From Diphasiastrum complanatum (lineage: Eukaryota > Streptophyta > Lycopodiopsida > Lycopodiales > Lycopodiaceae), in contig CM055092.1 in the NCBI GenBank assembly GCA_029204225.1, forward strand, positions 41,134,016 through 41,198,015: 64,000 bases of DNA, written 5' to 3'. The position numbers and the translations under genes are program-made. Shown one piece after another: positions 1 to 12,340 of the stretch; within the stretch, counting starts at the first letter, position 1, and each line of letters starts with the position of its first letter. A model generated the notes under the pieces. It saw only the letters and a program-made list of their open reading frames with translations, was not told where the DNA came from and searched no databases.

Positions 1-168
1 ACTGACAAGGCGAATGTTGCAGAGTCGTCAAGGGATGCAGACAAAAGCGATGAGGCCTTCACGATATTCGATGAAGCCTCGACAAGCTACATTGAACAAG
101 ACTGTGATGATAACCACTCTTGGGACTTGTTGCTAGGTAGCAACAACGTCTTTATCTGATTCGTTGTC
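1..168 (-). pseudogene. Antisense copia fragment (integrase-RT linker)
   Basis: Read on the minus strand, positions 112-168 match the linker between integrase and reverse transcriptase of the copia element at 20319-20390 (LDNESDKD here, LQDNKSDED there). The rest of the segment up to position 1 shows no clear domain but reads in the same orientation. The segment stops abruptly near 168, where copia RNase H sequence starts in the opposite orientation. It is a relic of the left-flanking element and probably continues outside the window. Confidence 0.5.
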
Positions 169-654
169 AAGTAGTGGATATTCTGATGCAAGATGGGGAG
201 GAGATTTTGACAATCGTAAGTCCACATCTGGATTTACATTCTTCTTCAACGGTGGTCCCATCTCATGGAACAGTTGTAAGCAAACCTCTATCGCTCTTTC
301 TACTACAGAAGCTGAATACATCGATGCTCTCAATCTATTAAAGAAGCATTTTGGTTGAGAAATTTACTGTTAGACATTAATTTGTATCTGTACAATCCCA
401 CAATTTTATTCTGTAATAATCAGAGTGCTATTGCCTTATCGGCCAACCATAGATTTCACTCTAGGAGTAAGCACATTGAAATCAGATATCACTACATCAA
501 GGGCAAGGTTCTCAACAAGGAGGTGAGCTTAACGTACTGCAGAATGCAGGACATGGTTGCAGATATATTTACGAAGGCATCAAGTGTTAATCCACACAAC
601 AAGTTTTGTGCATTGCTTAGTCTAAAGATCAAGGTATTCACGGATCCAGATTAA
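169..654 (+). pseudogene. Ty1/copia RNase H C-terminal fragment
   Basis: Two overlapping frames carry the copia RNase H hallmarks in order: SDARWGGDFDNRKSTSG, SWNSCKQTSIALSTTEAEY, then after a frameshift near 340-358 CNNQSAIALSANHRF, SKHIEIRYHYIKGKV and MVADIFTKA. The fragment ends with a stop at 652-654 just before a G-rich polypurine tract, as expected for the 3' end of a pol gene next to a 3' LTR. The frame break and the missing RT make it non-functional. It is closely similar to the element at 18751-19230. Confidence 0.85.
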
Positions 655-668
655 GGGGGGGGGGGGGG
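655..668 (+). other. Polypurine tract expanded to 14 G
   Basis: A run of 14 G lies between the pol stop and the LTR start TGGATTTAT. The related element at 18743-18753 has a mixed A/G tract here, so the pure G run looks like slippage in the plus-strand primer site. Confidence 0.55.
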
Positions 669-917
669 TGGATTTATCTCCTTTACTCTCCTAAATCCTA
701 TGTTAATCTGCCTCCATTCATGCTGCTACATTTTTACTCATCTTGTCACACAGTCTGCATATTTACATGTAAAATAAGACAGACGAATAAAGCGCGACTG
801 TCTGCATAAATACAAGTAAATTTTCACAGGCTATGCAACAACATGAGTAAAAATACAGCAGCATAAATGGAGGCAGATTAATTAGGGTTTAGGAGAGTAA
901 AAAAGATAAATCCAACA
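669..917. repeat. Back-to-back copia LTR ends forming an inverted repeat
   Basis: Positions 669-777 are the start of a copia LTR reading right. Positions of about 808-917 read on the minus strand are the same LTR start reading left, beginning TGTTGGATTTATC at 917. The two arms are about 110 bases and diverged but alignable throughout; both match the LTR start at 18742 (minus strand). Between them is a short stretch with the small inverted repeat CAGACG...GACTGTCTG. The result is a foldback with two truncated U3 regions joined head to head. Confidence 0.75.
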
Positions 918-2212
<1,295 letters not shown>

Positions 2213-2797
2213 ATGTTGGAGAAAGAGGGTGTGTCATGTGTGAGAAACGAAAATAGCTCAAAAAAAATGAACACGAAAAAGAAGAGAACTCGAATCTCGA
2301 ACAAGAAATGAACTCGAAACTCAAACAAGAAAAGAACTCGAACAGAGAGTGTTTGTGCGCAGCGGAATGAGCTATATTACTCTTTCCCTAAGCATGACTA
2401 CGCCTATCAGAAATGAACAGAACATTGAAATCATGGTCGTTCTGATTACGTAGCCAAACATTAACAAAACATCAGAAGAATAATTTGTCGGGACGAACAG
2501 CTAGACAAATTATTTGTCGCGAATGATTCCCGAAGAGTTAGACTGAGCTCGACTGATTATCAGTCGCGAATTATTCGCAAAAGGCAAGACTAAATATTAG
2601 TCGTCAACAGCTAGATTAATAATAACTCGCTAAGAACAGATTACCAGATTGAGCAACAAGAAAGTCAGACAAAATGAAAATAAGCATAGCAATATCAACA
2701 CAAATCTGAACGCAGAACAAAAGAGCTATTATCAGATTAAGTATAGCAAAATATACATGTCAATAATGCGGTAGAGCACAAGACAATAGCAGATGAA
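2213..2797 (-). mobile_element. Truncated copia LTR (third copy of the family at 17.6 and 21.9 kb)
   Basis: This stretch aligns with both LTRs of the copia element at 17564-22851 in the same orientation. Shared blocks include AGCTCAAAA, GAACTCGAACAGA, AGCATGACTACGCCTATCAG, AGAATAATTTGTCG, GCATAGCAATATCAACACA and AGAGCACAAGACAATAGC. It starts at the LTR terminus (TGTTGG, 2213) and is broken at about 2797, so the U3 half is missing. It is more diverged than the other two copies are from each other, hence an older insertion. Confidence 0.85.
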
Positions 2798-4739
<1,942 letters not shown>

Positions 4740-5045
4740 ATGTCCTCATAAGGGCATATTTACACCTTTCTATCGAGAGTGTGGTTACGGGCATTGCTAC
4801 AAGAATTGCCCATTTAAACTTGGAACAAGTGCACCTTTGAAATTGATCTCAGTGCAACCAACAACAGTTCCAAGAACGACGCTACAGAAAACTCCAATTC
4901 CCCGTGTTCTAGTGCTAGCAGTCACACGAGCACAGAAGTGGAAGGGAGTGGCTCCTTCACCACCATCATCAGTATCAACGGCAGATGATCAACCCTCAGC
5001 TACAGGACCTTATCCTAACATGAGGGTTGACGCTTGTAGGTTTAT
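4740..5045 (+). pseudogene. Ty3/gypsy gag fragment
   Basis: The frame reads ECGYGHCYKNCPFKLG, followed further on by LVLAVTRAQKWKG and TGPYPNMR. The gag of the large gypsy element at 24715-24960 has DYGYGHCYKEFPARP, MVVTRAQKQKE and SGVYPNLN at the same spacing. The fragment therefore covers the end of gag, after the zinc knuckle and before protease. Both flanks are lost. It shows that a second member of this gypsy family once sat here. Confidence 0.8.
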
Positions 5046-5924
5046 TTTCCATCCAAAAAGAATGATAAGATATTGCACAAAAAATTTATGAGACAAGTTT
5101 TTATAGGAAAAATACCTGGGATGGTCAAATCACAATTTTGCAACATGTATAAAATGGTAGATAAAGAGTTGCTTCAAAAGGAAGACTGTGGCTATGGCAT
5201 CGAAGGAGAGCATTTCATCATAGTGTTGCATGCAAGTAATTAGGTAATGAGAGCATGAAAATATCTCCCAAGAAAAGAAAACAAGACTTCTATTTTTGAG
5301 ATAGCTATGAGAAGGAAGGAAGAGAGAAGTATATACTTGCGGAAATGACTCTCCCATTACTATGGGCTGCTACAAGCAAGAACAGTCTGAAAGATTGTAA
5401 ATGCAGAAATAAAATCATAGCACGTGTTCTCACTGACAGGATCGTAAAATATTCATACTCAGACAAACATGAGTACAGTCCACCGAAGAGATTAGAGATA
5501 TAGTTTCAATTATGAAGTTCAGTTCAGAATTTTAGAACAATAATGCAATCTAATAATGCTGGCTTCTCAAGCGTCGTAGACAGTCGTCATCTGATCAAAA
5601 ACTGAGGAGTCGTAGACATCCATGTTCCAATTAGAGTGACTGAACAAGTGTGAAAGTGTAATCGGATCACAACACGAATATCTACATTGGACACAAATAG
5701 AAAGAATGTGTTGCTTGTATATTACACTGAAATTTTGAACAACACAAAGTGTTACAACCAGAATAGAGACGTAACTTGGATGCTAAATAAATTTCGCTCT
5801 GACGAATTAGTTTGCATCACGGAGCATCATCGATTGATGCAACTTGGAGATGTATTTATAACCAGCATACTTGTAATTACAAGAAATGGTTAACTAATTA
5901 GAAGACTGGTTTAAATAAACTATG
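5046..5924. other. No recognisable gene
   Basis: AT-rich, possibly LTR-derived sequence (a TATTTATAA-like motif lies at about 5853). No conserved domain was seen on either strand. Confidence 0.35.
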
Positions 5925-6239
5925 TACTTGGTTGTACTTAAGAGATATTTGAAATACAAGGACATCTGTACAAGTATACATGGGTCAGGTGACTTGAGAT
6001 CGTTGACGTAGACGAGTTTGTCGCATATTATTTCACATTTTTCGCATTTCGGGAAAATGCGAAGGTGACAAAAAACAGTTTGAAGTAGACTGTATTGTCG
6101 CATTTTGGAAAAATGCGAAAAAGCCGACAAATAGTTTACCTTTTTGAAATATGTGAAAAGAAGTCACTGTTGAAAATTGTTGTATTTTTCTCAAAAAAAT
6201 GCGAACTGTGCATTGATAAGGAGTCTGTTGTTGACAGCT
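5925..6239. repeat. Dispersed repeat with GCATTTT/AAAATGC hairpins
   Basis: Two stem-loops stand out: TTCGCATTT-CGGG-AAAATGCGAA at about 6036-6063 and TCGCATTTT-GG-AAAAATGCGA at about 6099-6119. The stretch from AAGAGATATTTGAA to AGTAGACTGTATTGT recurs in shortened form at 12240-12320. In both places it abuts a minus-strand copia fragment, once downstream of integrase and once upstream of gag. It is therefore not a normal copia part and may be a small independent element. Confidence 0.55.
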
Positions 6240-7140
6240 CTAGTGCTGGATCTGTTCTGTACATAACAGGCTATGGCAAAAGCTTCTGTCCAGAATTTCG
6301 CAAGCAAGTGTGATTGATGTAGCATAGATCTGGTTAAGTTTAGAAGCGTGTAGGTTCTTCCTTTCTGCAATTCCATTCTGTTGAGGCATGTAGGAGGTTG
6401 CAAATTGTCTTCGAATGCCATGTTCAACTAGATAGTCGGACATCTTATTGGAGATGTATTTGCCGCCACCATCAGTTCGGAGTGCTTTTACCTTTGTAGA
6501 TATTTGGGTCTCAGTCATGGCCTTGAACTTCTTGAAGCATTCAAAGGCTTCTAATTTATGCTTAATGAACATGACTGTAGACCATCTAGGATAATCATCT
6601 ATGAAGGTGATAAAATGAATTGCATCTCCTAATGATGGAGTTGGCATTGGACCACAAAGATTGCTATGTACAAGATCTAATACATATTTTATCTTGATGG
6701 AATGTGATCTAGGAAATTTGCTTCTAGAGTGTTTGCCATAGAATCTGCAAGATTCACAGAAAAATGATTTCATATCTAATGAAAGAGGGAAATACAATCC
6801 ATCAACTAAACTATTACAACGCATGTAAGAAAGTGATCTTGTATTCATGTGTCCAAATCGACTATGCCACGATATAGCCTAATCGTTTAAATTTTCATTT
6901 GAAGTACTAGCTAATGCAACTGAGTCAAATAGCATATATAAATTTCCAGCTCGTGTGCAAGTACTCAGAGTAGTATCTTCTTCAAAGATTGTACACTGTT
7001 CTGAAGAGAAAGTAACAGTGTAACTCATCAATTATCTTAGAAATTGACAACAGTTTCTTAGATAGCTGAGGTACATGAAGAACATTCAGAATAGTGATAG
7101 AAAGAGTATTTTTGAATAGAATATTGACTGTTTCAGGAAC
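6240..7140 (-). pseudogene. Ty1/copia protease end, pre-integrase and integrase fragment
   Basis: On the minus strand, from right to left: the end of the protease region (VLHVPQLSKKLLS near 7050-7090), a degraded pre-integrase segment (GHMNTRSLSYM near 6840), then an integrase core with VHSNLCGPMPTPSLG, FITFIDDYPRWS, KALRTDGGGKYIS and PQQNGIAERKN. Two frames are needed past about 6430, so it is frameshifted. The first catalytic aspartate (usually HSDLCGP) is asparagine here. Only about 900 bases of a normal element of about 4.5 kb remain. Confidence 0.88.
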
Positions 7141-7273
7141 TTCAAGTTGATTACGTCTGATCGTTGTTGGCGAGTTGGCTGCTTGTATGTCAAGTGGGTT
7201 TGGATGGCAAGAGTTGAAGGCTGGGAAGCTCAGTCGTGGTTCCCGGCTCCCTTTGGGATGCCTGCGCTACATG

Positions 7274-7285
7274 TGGTATCAGAGC
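7274..7285 (+). other. Primer-binding site (initiator Met-tRNA type)
   Basis: TGGTATCAGAGC, the common plant LTR-element primer site complementary to the 3' end of initiator methionine tRNA, lies two bases after the LTR terminus CTACA. Confidence 0.88.
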
Positions 7286-9580
7286 CGACTGGCCGGTCAG
7301 CTATGCGGATCTCACGGAAATGGCCACGGTTTGGGGTTCATCAAGACAACTGTTGTGCAAGGTGCTGCCCATAGTGTAACCACGGGTGCGTCCACGGTCG
7401 GGGTGGTCGACAGAACGGGGGACTTGATGAGTCAAGGTGCTGCCCTTGAGGTGTAAGCACGGTCAGTTCTCGCGGTTCGGGCCTGGCATTGTCTGCACGT
7501 AGGACAGATGAGGCAGTATGCTGCCATTAGGTTGGTGTAAGCACGGTCTGTGCCTTGTGGGGTGCGGGGCGACATATTCGAACTGTACAGGTTAACCATT
7601 GATACAGAGATGATGTCCGAATTTGGGTGTAAAGCACGGGTGGTTAGCTGCCGGTGCGGGATAGCTGCCGATCGTTTAGCTATAAGGGCTATCGACCAAA
7701 AAGTGGTGGGGCGTGACTAAGGCAATGTGCTGCTTAATGGTGAAAGCACGGATAGTTGGAGGGGTGTCCTATGTAGGCTGATTCTGTGATCGATTTGTAT
7801 GGGCGTGGCCAGGCAAAGGTCCGTTGGCAGGACCATCTCAAAAGGGGACCTTGTCTTTGTTACTTGTTAGTAAACCTGCCTGAGTGTCTTACTTGTATGT
7901 ATTCGTGGTGAGTCTTAGTACTCGTGCTTTGCATGGTTTGCATGATTGCTTGTGATACAAGGAGCTGATGGCTCGAGAAGGAACCTTTCTTTTGAAGACT
8001 GATACCATCAAACAAAAAGGACTACAGAATCTGTGGGGCAGATTTGCAGTTTAAGTACTCGCACGTAAACGGCAACGAAACGACTCAATGTTTGCAAAGG
8101 ATGGATGGCTAGCATGTTTCTTGGGTTAGTTTCATTTGCGACAATGCCCACTAGACGCAAGCATGAAGTCAAAAGTTGGAAAGGGCAATTTCAGGGGAGA
8201 TCTTCTATGGAGCTGTTGGTCTTCATTTTGGGACGGCCACCTTCGGAACTGAAACTCACTGAGCATGGGTGATATCCAGTATCAGTTGGGTTTTTCCTCA
8301 AAGGGGAAAGACTACGATCCTCTTCAGAGATTGGCAACAAGTTGGATCGAGCCATAATCCTAGCAGATGGGAAGTTAAGTGTTGGAAAGGCTTTTTGTCC
8401 GAAGAACTCTACTCTAAGTCCGATCAGCTGATTTTATAAGTGGAGGGGAACTATCACACATACACCTCTCTCTTGGGGCAAATTTTGAATGAAAGTTGAT
8501 CAAAACGGGAGCAAATTCAAGGTGACCTAGCCATACTCACATGAGAAGACTGGGTAACTTTGGACCTAATAAGTTGACAAGTTTTTGTTGTGGAAAGGAA
8601 AGTTTGTTATAGGCTTTCTCTGGACCAGCAATGATGAGGAAACATATGAGTACGCTGGCTTTCGGATAAGGCAGTTGATCAATGAAGGAATTGTGAAAGT
8701 TGAGTCTTGCATGAGAGACTTGGTATTTCGACGCTAAGAGACAGTTCACGTTGAGATCGAACTAGTGCAAACTCTGGGTTCATGTGTCTGATTCAAAGAG
8801 AGCTACTTGAAGCCAAGATCGATGTACACTTCTTGTTTTGACTGTGATGCAACTGACCAATGATGGAATTGTGAAAGTCAAGTTTTGTGCGACGGACATG
8901 GTGCTTCAAACAAACGCGAAGAGATAGTTCGAATGCGGATCAAACTGGTGCGACCCTTTGGCCTTCCAAGAGGTCAATGGTTACATTTGGGCTGATTCCA
9001 AGAGGCACTTCAAGCTAAGTGAGAGGTGCATTGCGGAGTACTCAATCTTCGCCTACCTTAAAGAGCCAAGATGGAAAAGTATCAAGATCAGGCTGGAACA
9101 AGGAGAGAAATCAAGGTGCAGAAGCAACAAGGCACGGAGTGGACCATAAAGTGGGCAATCAAACGATAAATCCTTCAGTTCAGGGAGCCTTGATACCTGT
9201 TCGGAATGGAGCTCAGGGAGCTCGACACAAAGTGCATCAAGGACAAATCAGGAGCTCAAAGGAGTTCCAAAGTCGAAAGTCAGAAGCGACAGAGGCGAAC
9301 ATTTCAAAGAAAGACCTCTGTCACCAGTTAATAAGGTTCTCGGGTTTTACGAAAGCGATATCAAATCTACGCTTTTTCCAGACAAAGATATATTTCCAAG
9401 TTATGTAATTTTTCAGTGCAAAGAGCTGAGCCTCCGACTTGTGGTGTGCCAACTTCAATGTTAATAAAAAGTGGCCTGTAAATTGAGTACTGTGCCAAGT
9501 AGCTTAAATGTATACTTATTTTAATTGGGAGACACCTTTACTTTAATCTGACATCTGATGAGGACATCAGATTTTATAAA
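7286..9580 (+). other. Internal non-coding region of the LARD-like element
   Basis: The first 450 bases hold about five degenerate copies of a motif close to TGCTGCC ... GGTGTAAGCACGG (near 7360, 7437, 7516, 7625 and 7728). Further right, about 70 bases around AATTGTGAAAGTYRAGT occur twice (about 8675-8760 and 8855-8950). GC content is higher than in flanking DNA. No retroviral domain was seen. Confidence 0.6.
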
Positions 9581-9591
9581 GGTGGGGTGGA

Positions 9592-10781
9592 TGTTGTAAA
9601 GCTACCTTTACAAGCTTTACTTCCAGCACCATCGGCGCCAGCTATGTCCCCGGCGCCAACGGCGCCCCTACTGTACCTGGCGCCACTGTGACCAGAATCC
9701 AGCCGGCGCCAAGTTCCTATGGCTGAAAATCTTTGATCGGTCCTAGCGGAGTCCAGAGAGCTCAGATCGATGTGCAATCACCTCACACGATCTAGGCATG
9801 ATTAAAGGAAGCCTGGAAATCAATAAAATCTAGAGAGAGAAAATGACTTTCTAGAAAGAGATACCAGCTTGGGTAGAGTGCTTGGTATGAGGGGGGGTGC
9901 CGAATCACACCAATACTATAGGGGAGTGCGGGTTGCTACTCAGGGCGAGCTCCAACCAAGTCTCAGCCTCCCTTGCTGGAATGTTGTCATGGCTCTCGCC
10001 TTGGAATGCTAGCGCCCCGGAGACTAGGGTCGGTCACACACTTGAAATGTAACCTTCTCAGATTTATCAATAAAGTGGGATTTTTCTCAAACTGACTCTG
10101 ATTACCTTCTGGGTTTCAGTGTTCGGTAAAAGCGCCAGTTGTAAGGTCGCTTCCAAATTTTTAAGTTGGCACATAGCTGAGGGTCGTATCCCGGGACGCC
10201 AGCGGTATGTCGTCGGGACCATTCGGTCCGTGGCACCAGCGTATGTTGTCGGGACCATTTGGTCGAGGAACTGGTTGTTTCCATATCTATCGTGGCTTGT
10301 GGTTTTGAGTGTTCCTTGCATGAACGTGAATGGGCTAAGCTCTTGGGGAACGGGCTCTAACTTGTCGGCTGAGTTGGATGGCTTGCTTGGGTGGAAGTTA
10401 CCTGTTTATGGCTGTCCAGTCTGGCGTGGCGCCAGGTTGGCTTCCAACGCTCGTGACGAAACTTTCAGTTGGTTAAGTCTGATGTAAGTTAGACCGCTTG
10501 CTTGGATTGGATGTTACTCGTTTGTAACGAAGCTTCGAGTTGGTTAAGTTTGATGTATGTCGGGCGGCTTGCTTGGAGGGAAGTCACCCACATCGGGACC
10601 CCCGATCTGGCATGGCGCCAGGTTGGATCTCAATGTTGGTTTTCAGGAACTTCAAGTTGGTTAAGTCTGATCGTTGTTGGCGAGTTGGCTGCTTGTATGT
10701 CAAGTGGGTTTGGATGGGAAGAGTTGAAGGCTGGGAAGGTAAGTCGTGGTTCCCGACTCCCTTTGGGATGCCTGCGCTACA
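9592..10781 (+). repeat. 3' LTR of the LARD-like element (1,190 bp)
   Basis: It begins TGTTGTAAAG after the polypurine tract and ends GCGCTACA. Near its start GGCGCC recurs at least five times within about 90 bases (9627-9712). Its last third has three copies of TTCRAGTTGGTTAAGT (near 10469, 10535 and 10650), and GTCGGGACCATTYGGTC occurs twice (about 10210 and 10248). The solo LTR at 61534-62724 has the same layout and almost the same length. Confidence 0.9.
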
Positions 10782-11222
10782 GTGGGAGACTGGGTATATT
10801 TGGGAATCCCGAAGGATTCGAGTGTAATGCATACCGGCAAGTATTATAAGTTGTCCCCTAGGTATAGAGGACCATTCAAGATCTTGAATCCTTAGCTTAC
10901 CGAATGGAACTCCCGTAAGGATCACAAGTGCATCCCGTATTTCACGTTAGTCGTCTCAAAAAGAGTCTACATAAAGGAAAGCATCTTGGATCTGGAGATC
11001 AATTGGACCTGTTGGATGAATCATCGAGTGTATCTCGTCTTGAACCTGAAAAGATCTTGGATACAAGAACTAAATGATTGAGAAATCGTATAGTTACCGA
11101 GCATTTGGTTCGATGGAGGGGATGTACGGACAATGACTATTCCTGGGAACAGGAAGGAAGCTTAAGGAGGAACTTTCCCAGTTTTAAGTTGTGAGGATGG
11201 AACTTGAATAAGGGGGGAAGAA
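10782..11222 (+). pseudogene. Ty3/gypsy integrase C-terminus and chromodomain tail
   Basis: Readable motifs in order are LSPRYRGPFKILN, a HPVFHVSRLKK-like block (10926-10965), and VRWRGCTDNDYSWEQE (about 11108-11155), typical of the integrase end and chromodomain of plant chromoviruses. Stops and frame changes are present. A polypurine tract (AGGGGGGAAG, 11211-11220) follows, then an LTR start. The rest of the element is missing, cut at the LARD LTR. Confidence 0.82.
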
Positions 11223-11790
11223 TGTCATGCCCATGACTGGTCTCAGGTAGCGTGTCCACGCTAGGGACTGGTAGACCAACAACCCGTAAGTTAATTGTGA
11301 CTATAAGGAAATTGGGGCCCTTATGTGTACATGGTCATAATTAATGGGTGTAGACCTAAACACATGGTGGTGGAGTTGGTATGGGTCTATCAGTGAGTCA
11401 TTAGAGAACTGGATGACGTGGCCCAGATAGGCTGCAGAGGTGTCCAGTGAGGTGTCACAGTGCACTACTAGTGGTGCATGGGCCTTGGAGGGTATAAGTA
11501 TACCTCCTGGGCTCTCACTAGTGTATGCTTGATTTTGTGGTTAGTAGCTACATGTTGTTGGTGTGACTCCTCTTTTCATGACTCTGATTGATCCATAGCT
11601 TGGGGGCTAGATCCGTTCGATATAGGTTTGGTTGGGTTGGTTTCTCCACCACCTGTTCCCTTGTGTTGTTGCTTTGTATGGTATGCTTAGGCTTGAATCC
11701 TGTAGTGAGGACTTTATACGGAAGGTGCTTGAATCTTTGAGGTAGATGAATTACTCTTTGGTATTCAGTAAACCACTCCCTTCGGGGAGT
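11223..11790 (+). repeat. 3' LTR (partial) of the gypsy tail
   Basis: It starts TGTCATGCCCATGAC directly after the polypurine tract. A TATAAGTATA motif near 11493 could be the LTR promoter. A perfect six-base stem with a TTCG loop (ACTCCC-TTCG-GGGAGT, about 11775-11790) is near the right end. The true right end is not certain; the next recognisable sequence is the antisense copia fragment. Confidence 0.65.
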
Positions 11791-11796
11791 CATGTG

Positions 11797-12225
11797 TTAG
11801 TGGGTAGCGCCATTGTCTAGAAACCAGCAGTCATATTTTTCATTGCTACTGTTGTAAGCCATTAACAGATGCGAATGGTTTGTCGTCATCAGAGGGTTGC
11901 TCCTTAAATTCTGCCGCATTAGTTGAGTTTCAACTGCTGATGTTGTTGTTACTTCTTTGTCTCGTTGTAGATCCGGATACGACACTCTTTGATGTCAGGG
12001 TTGACTGTCTTGCAATACCTGCAGAAGAGTTTCTTGCGTGATCCACTGCTCTCAGACTGAGTATGAGGCTTCTGTTAATGTTGCACTTGATTCTTGCCCT
12101 TGGAGTTGTCCTTCTTCTTGGTGTATAGGGCCAGGGACTTGTCTTTGATGGATAGATCGCTGGTCCTTCTCCGCATTTCTTCTTGAACAATGACTGATCA
12201 CCTTTTGAAGTGTTAGGTCAGACTG
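11797..12225 (-). pseudogene. Ty1/copia gag end and protease start fragment
   Basis: On the minus strand it reads ISHCSRRNAEKDQ and a basic stretch that should hold the zinc knuckle, then after frame changes WFLDNGATH, the copia protease active-site region (usually W.LDSGAT.H; here the serine next to the catalytic Asp is asparagine). At least two frameshifts occur. It belongs with the general copia debris and lacks integrase and RT. Confidence 0.72.
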
Positions 12226-12340
12226 TGTTCTATTTGTACTTAAGAGATATTTGAAGTACAACGGGGAAAATGCAAAGGTGATGAAAAACAGTTCATTTGT
12301 TGAAGTAGACTGTATTGTGCATTATGAAAATGACATGTTG
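12226..12340. repeat. Second copy of the dispersed hairpin repeat
   Basis: Shares AAGAGATATTTGAAGTACAA, AAAATGCRAAGGTGA and GAAGTAGACTGTATTGT with 5940-6100 but is shortened and has lost one hairpin arm. Confidence 0.6.

Larger units (their letters stand above)
7141..10781 (+). mobile_element. LARD-like non-coding LTR retrotransposon, 5' LTR truncated
   Basis: Boundaries: the last ~130 bases of a 5' LTR (to GCGCTACA at 7271), a primer-binding site at 7274-7285, an internal region of about 2.3 kb, a polypurine tract GGTGGGGTGGA at 9581-9591, and a full 3' LTR (9592-10781, TGTTGTAAAG...GCGCTACA). The internal region carries no gag or pol motif in any frame; short frames at 8958-9408 are unrecognisable. 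An LTR element with intact priming sites but no coding capacity fits a LARD (large retrotransposon derivative), which would depend on another element's enzymes. A solo LTR of the same family lies at 61534-62724. The 5' LTR is cut at its junction with the copia fragment. Confidence 0.8.

Noticed and set aside
10119-10849. Several overlapping frames of 95-122 codons
   Set aside because: They lie wholly inside the 3' LTR and recur in the solo LTR with different breaks; LTR sequence, not genes.
11775-11790. TTCG-loop hairpin as a bacterial-type terminator
   Set aside because: Eukaryotic LTR context, no U tract; left as a curiosity in the LTR entry.
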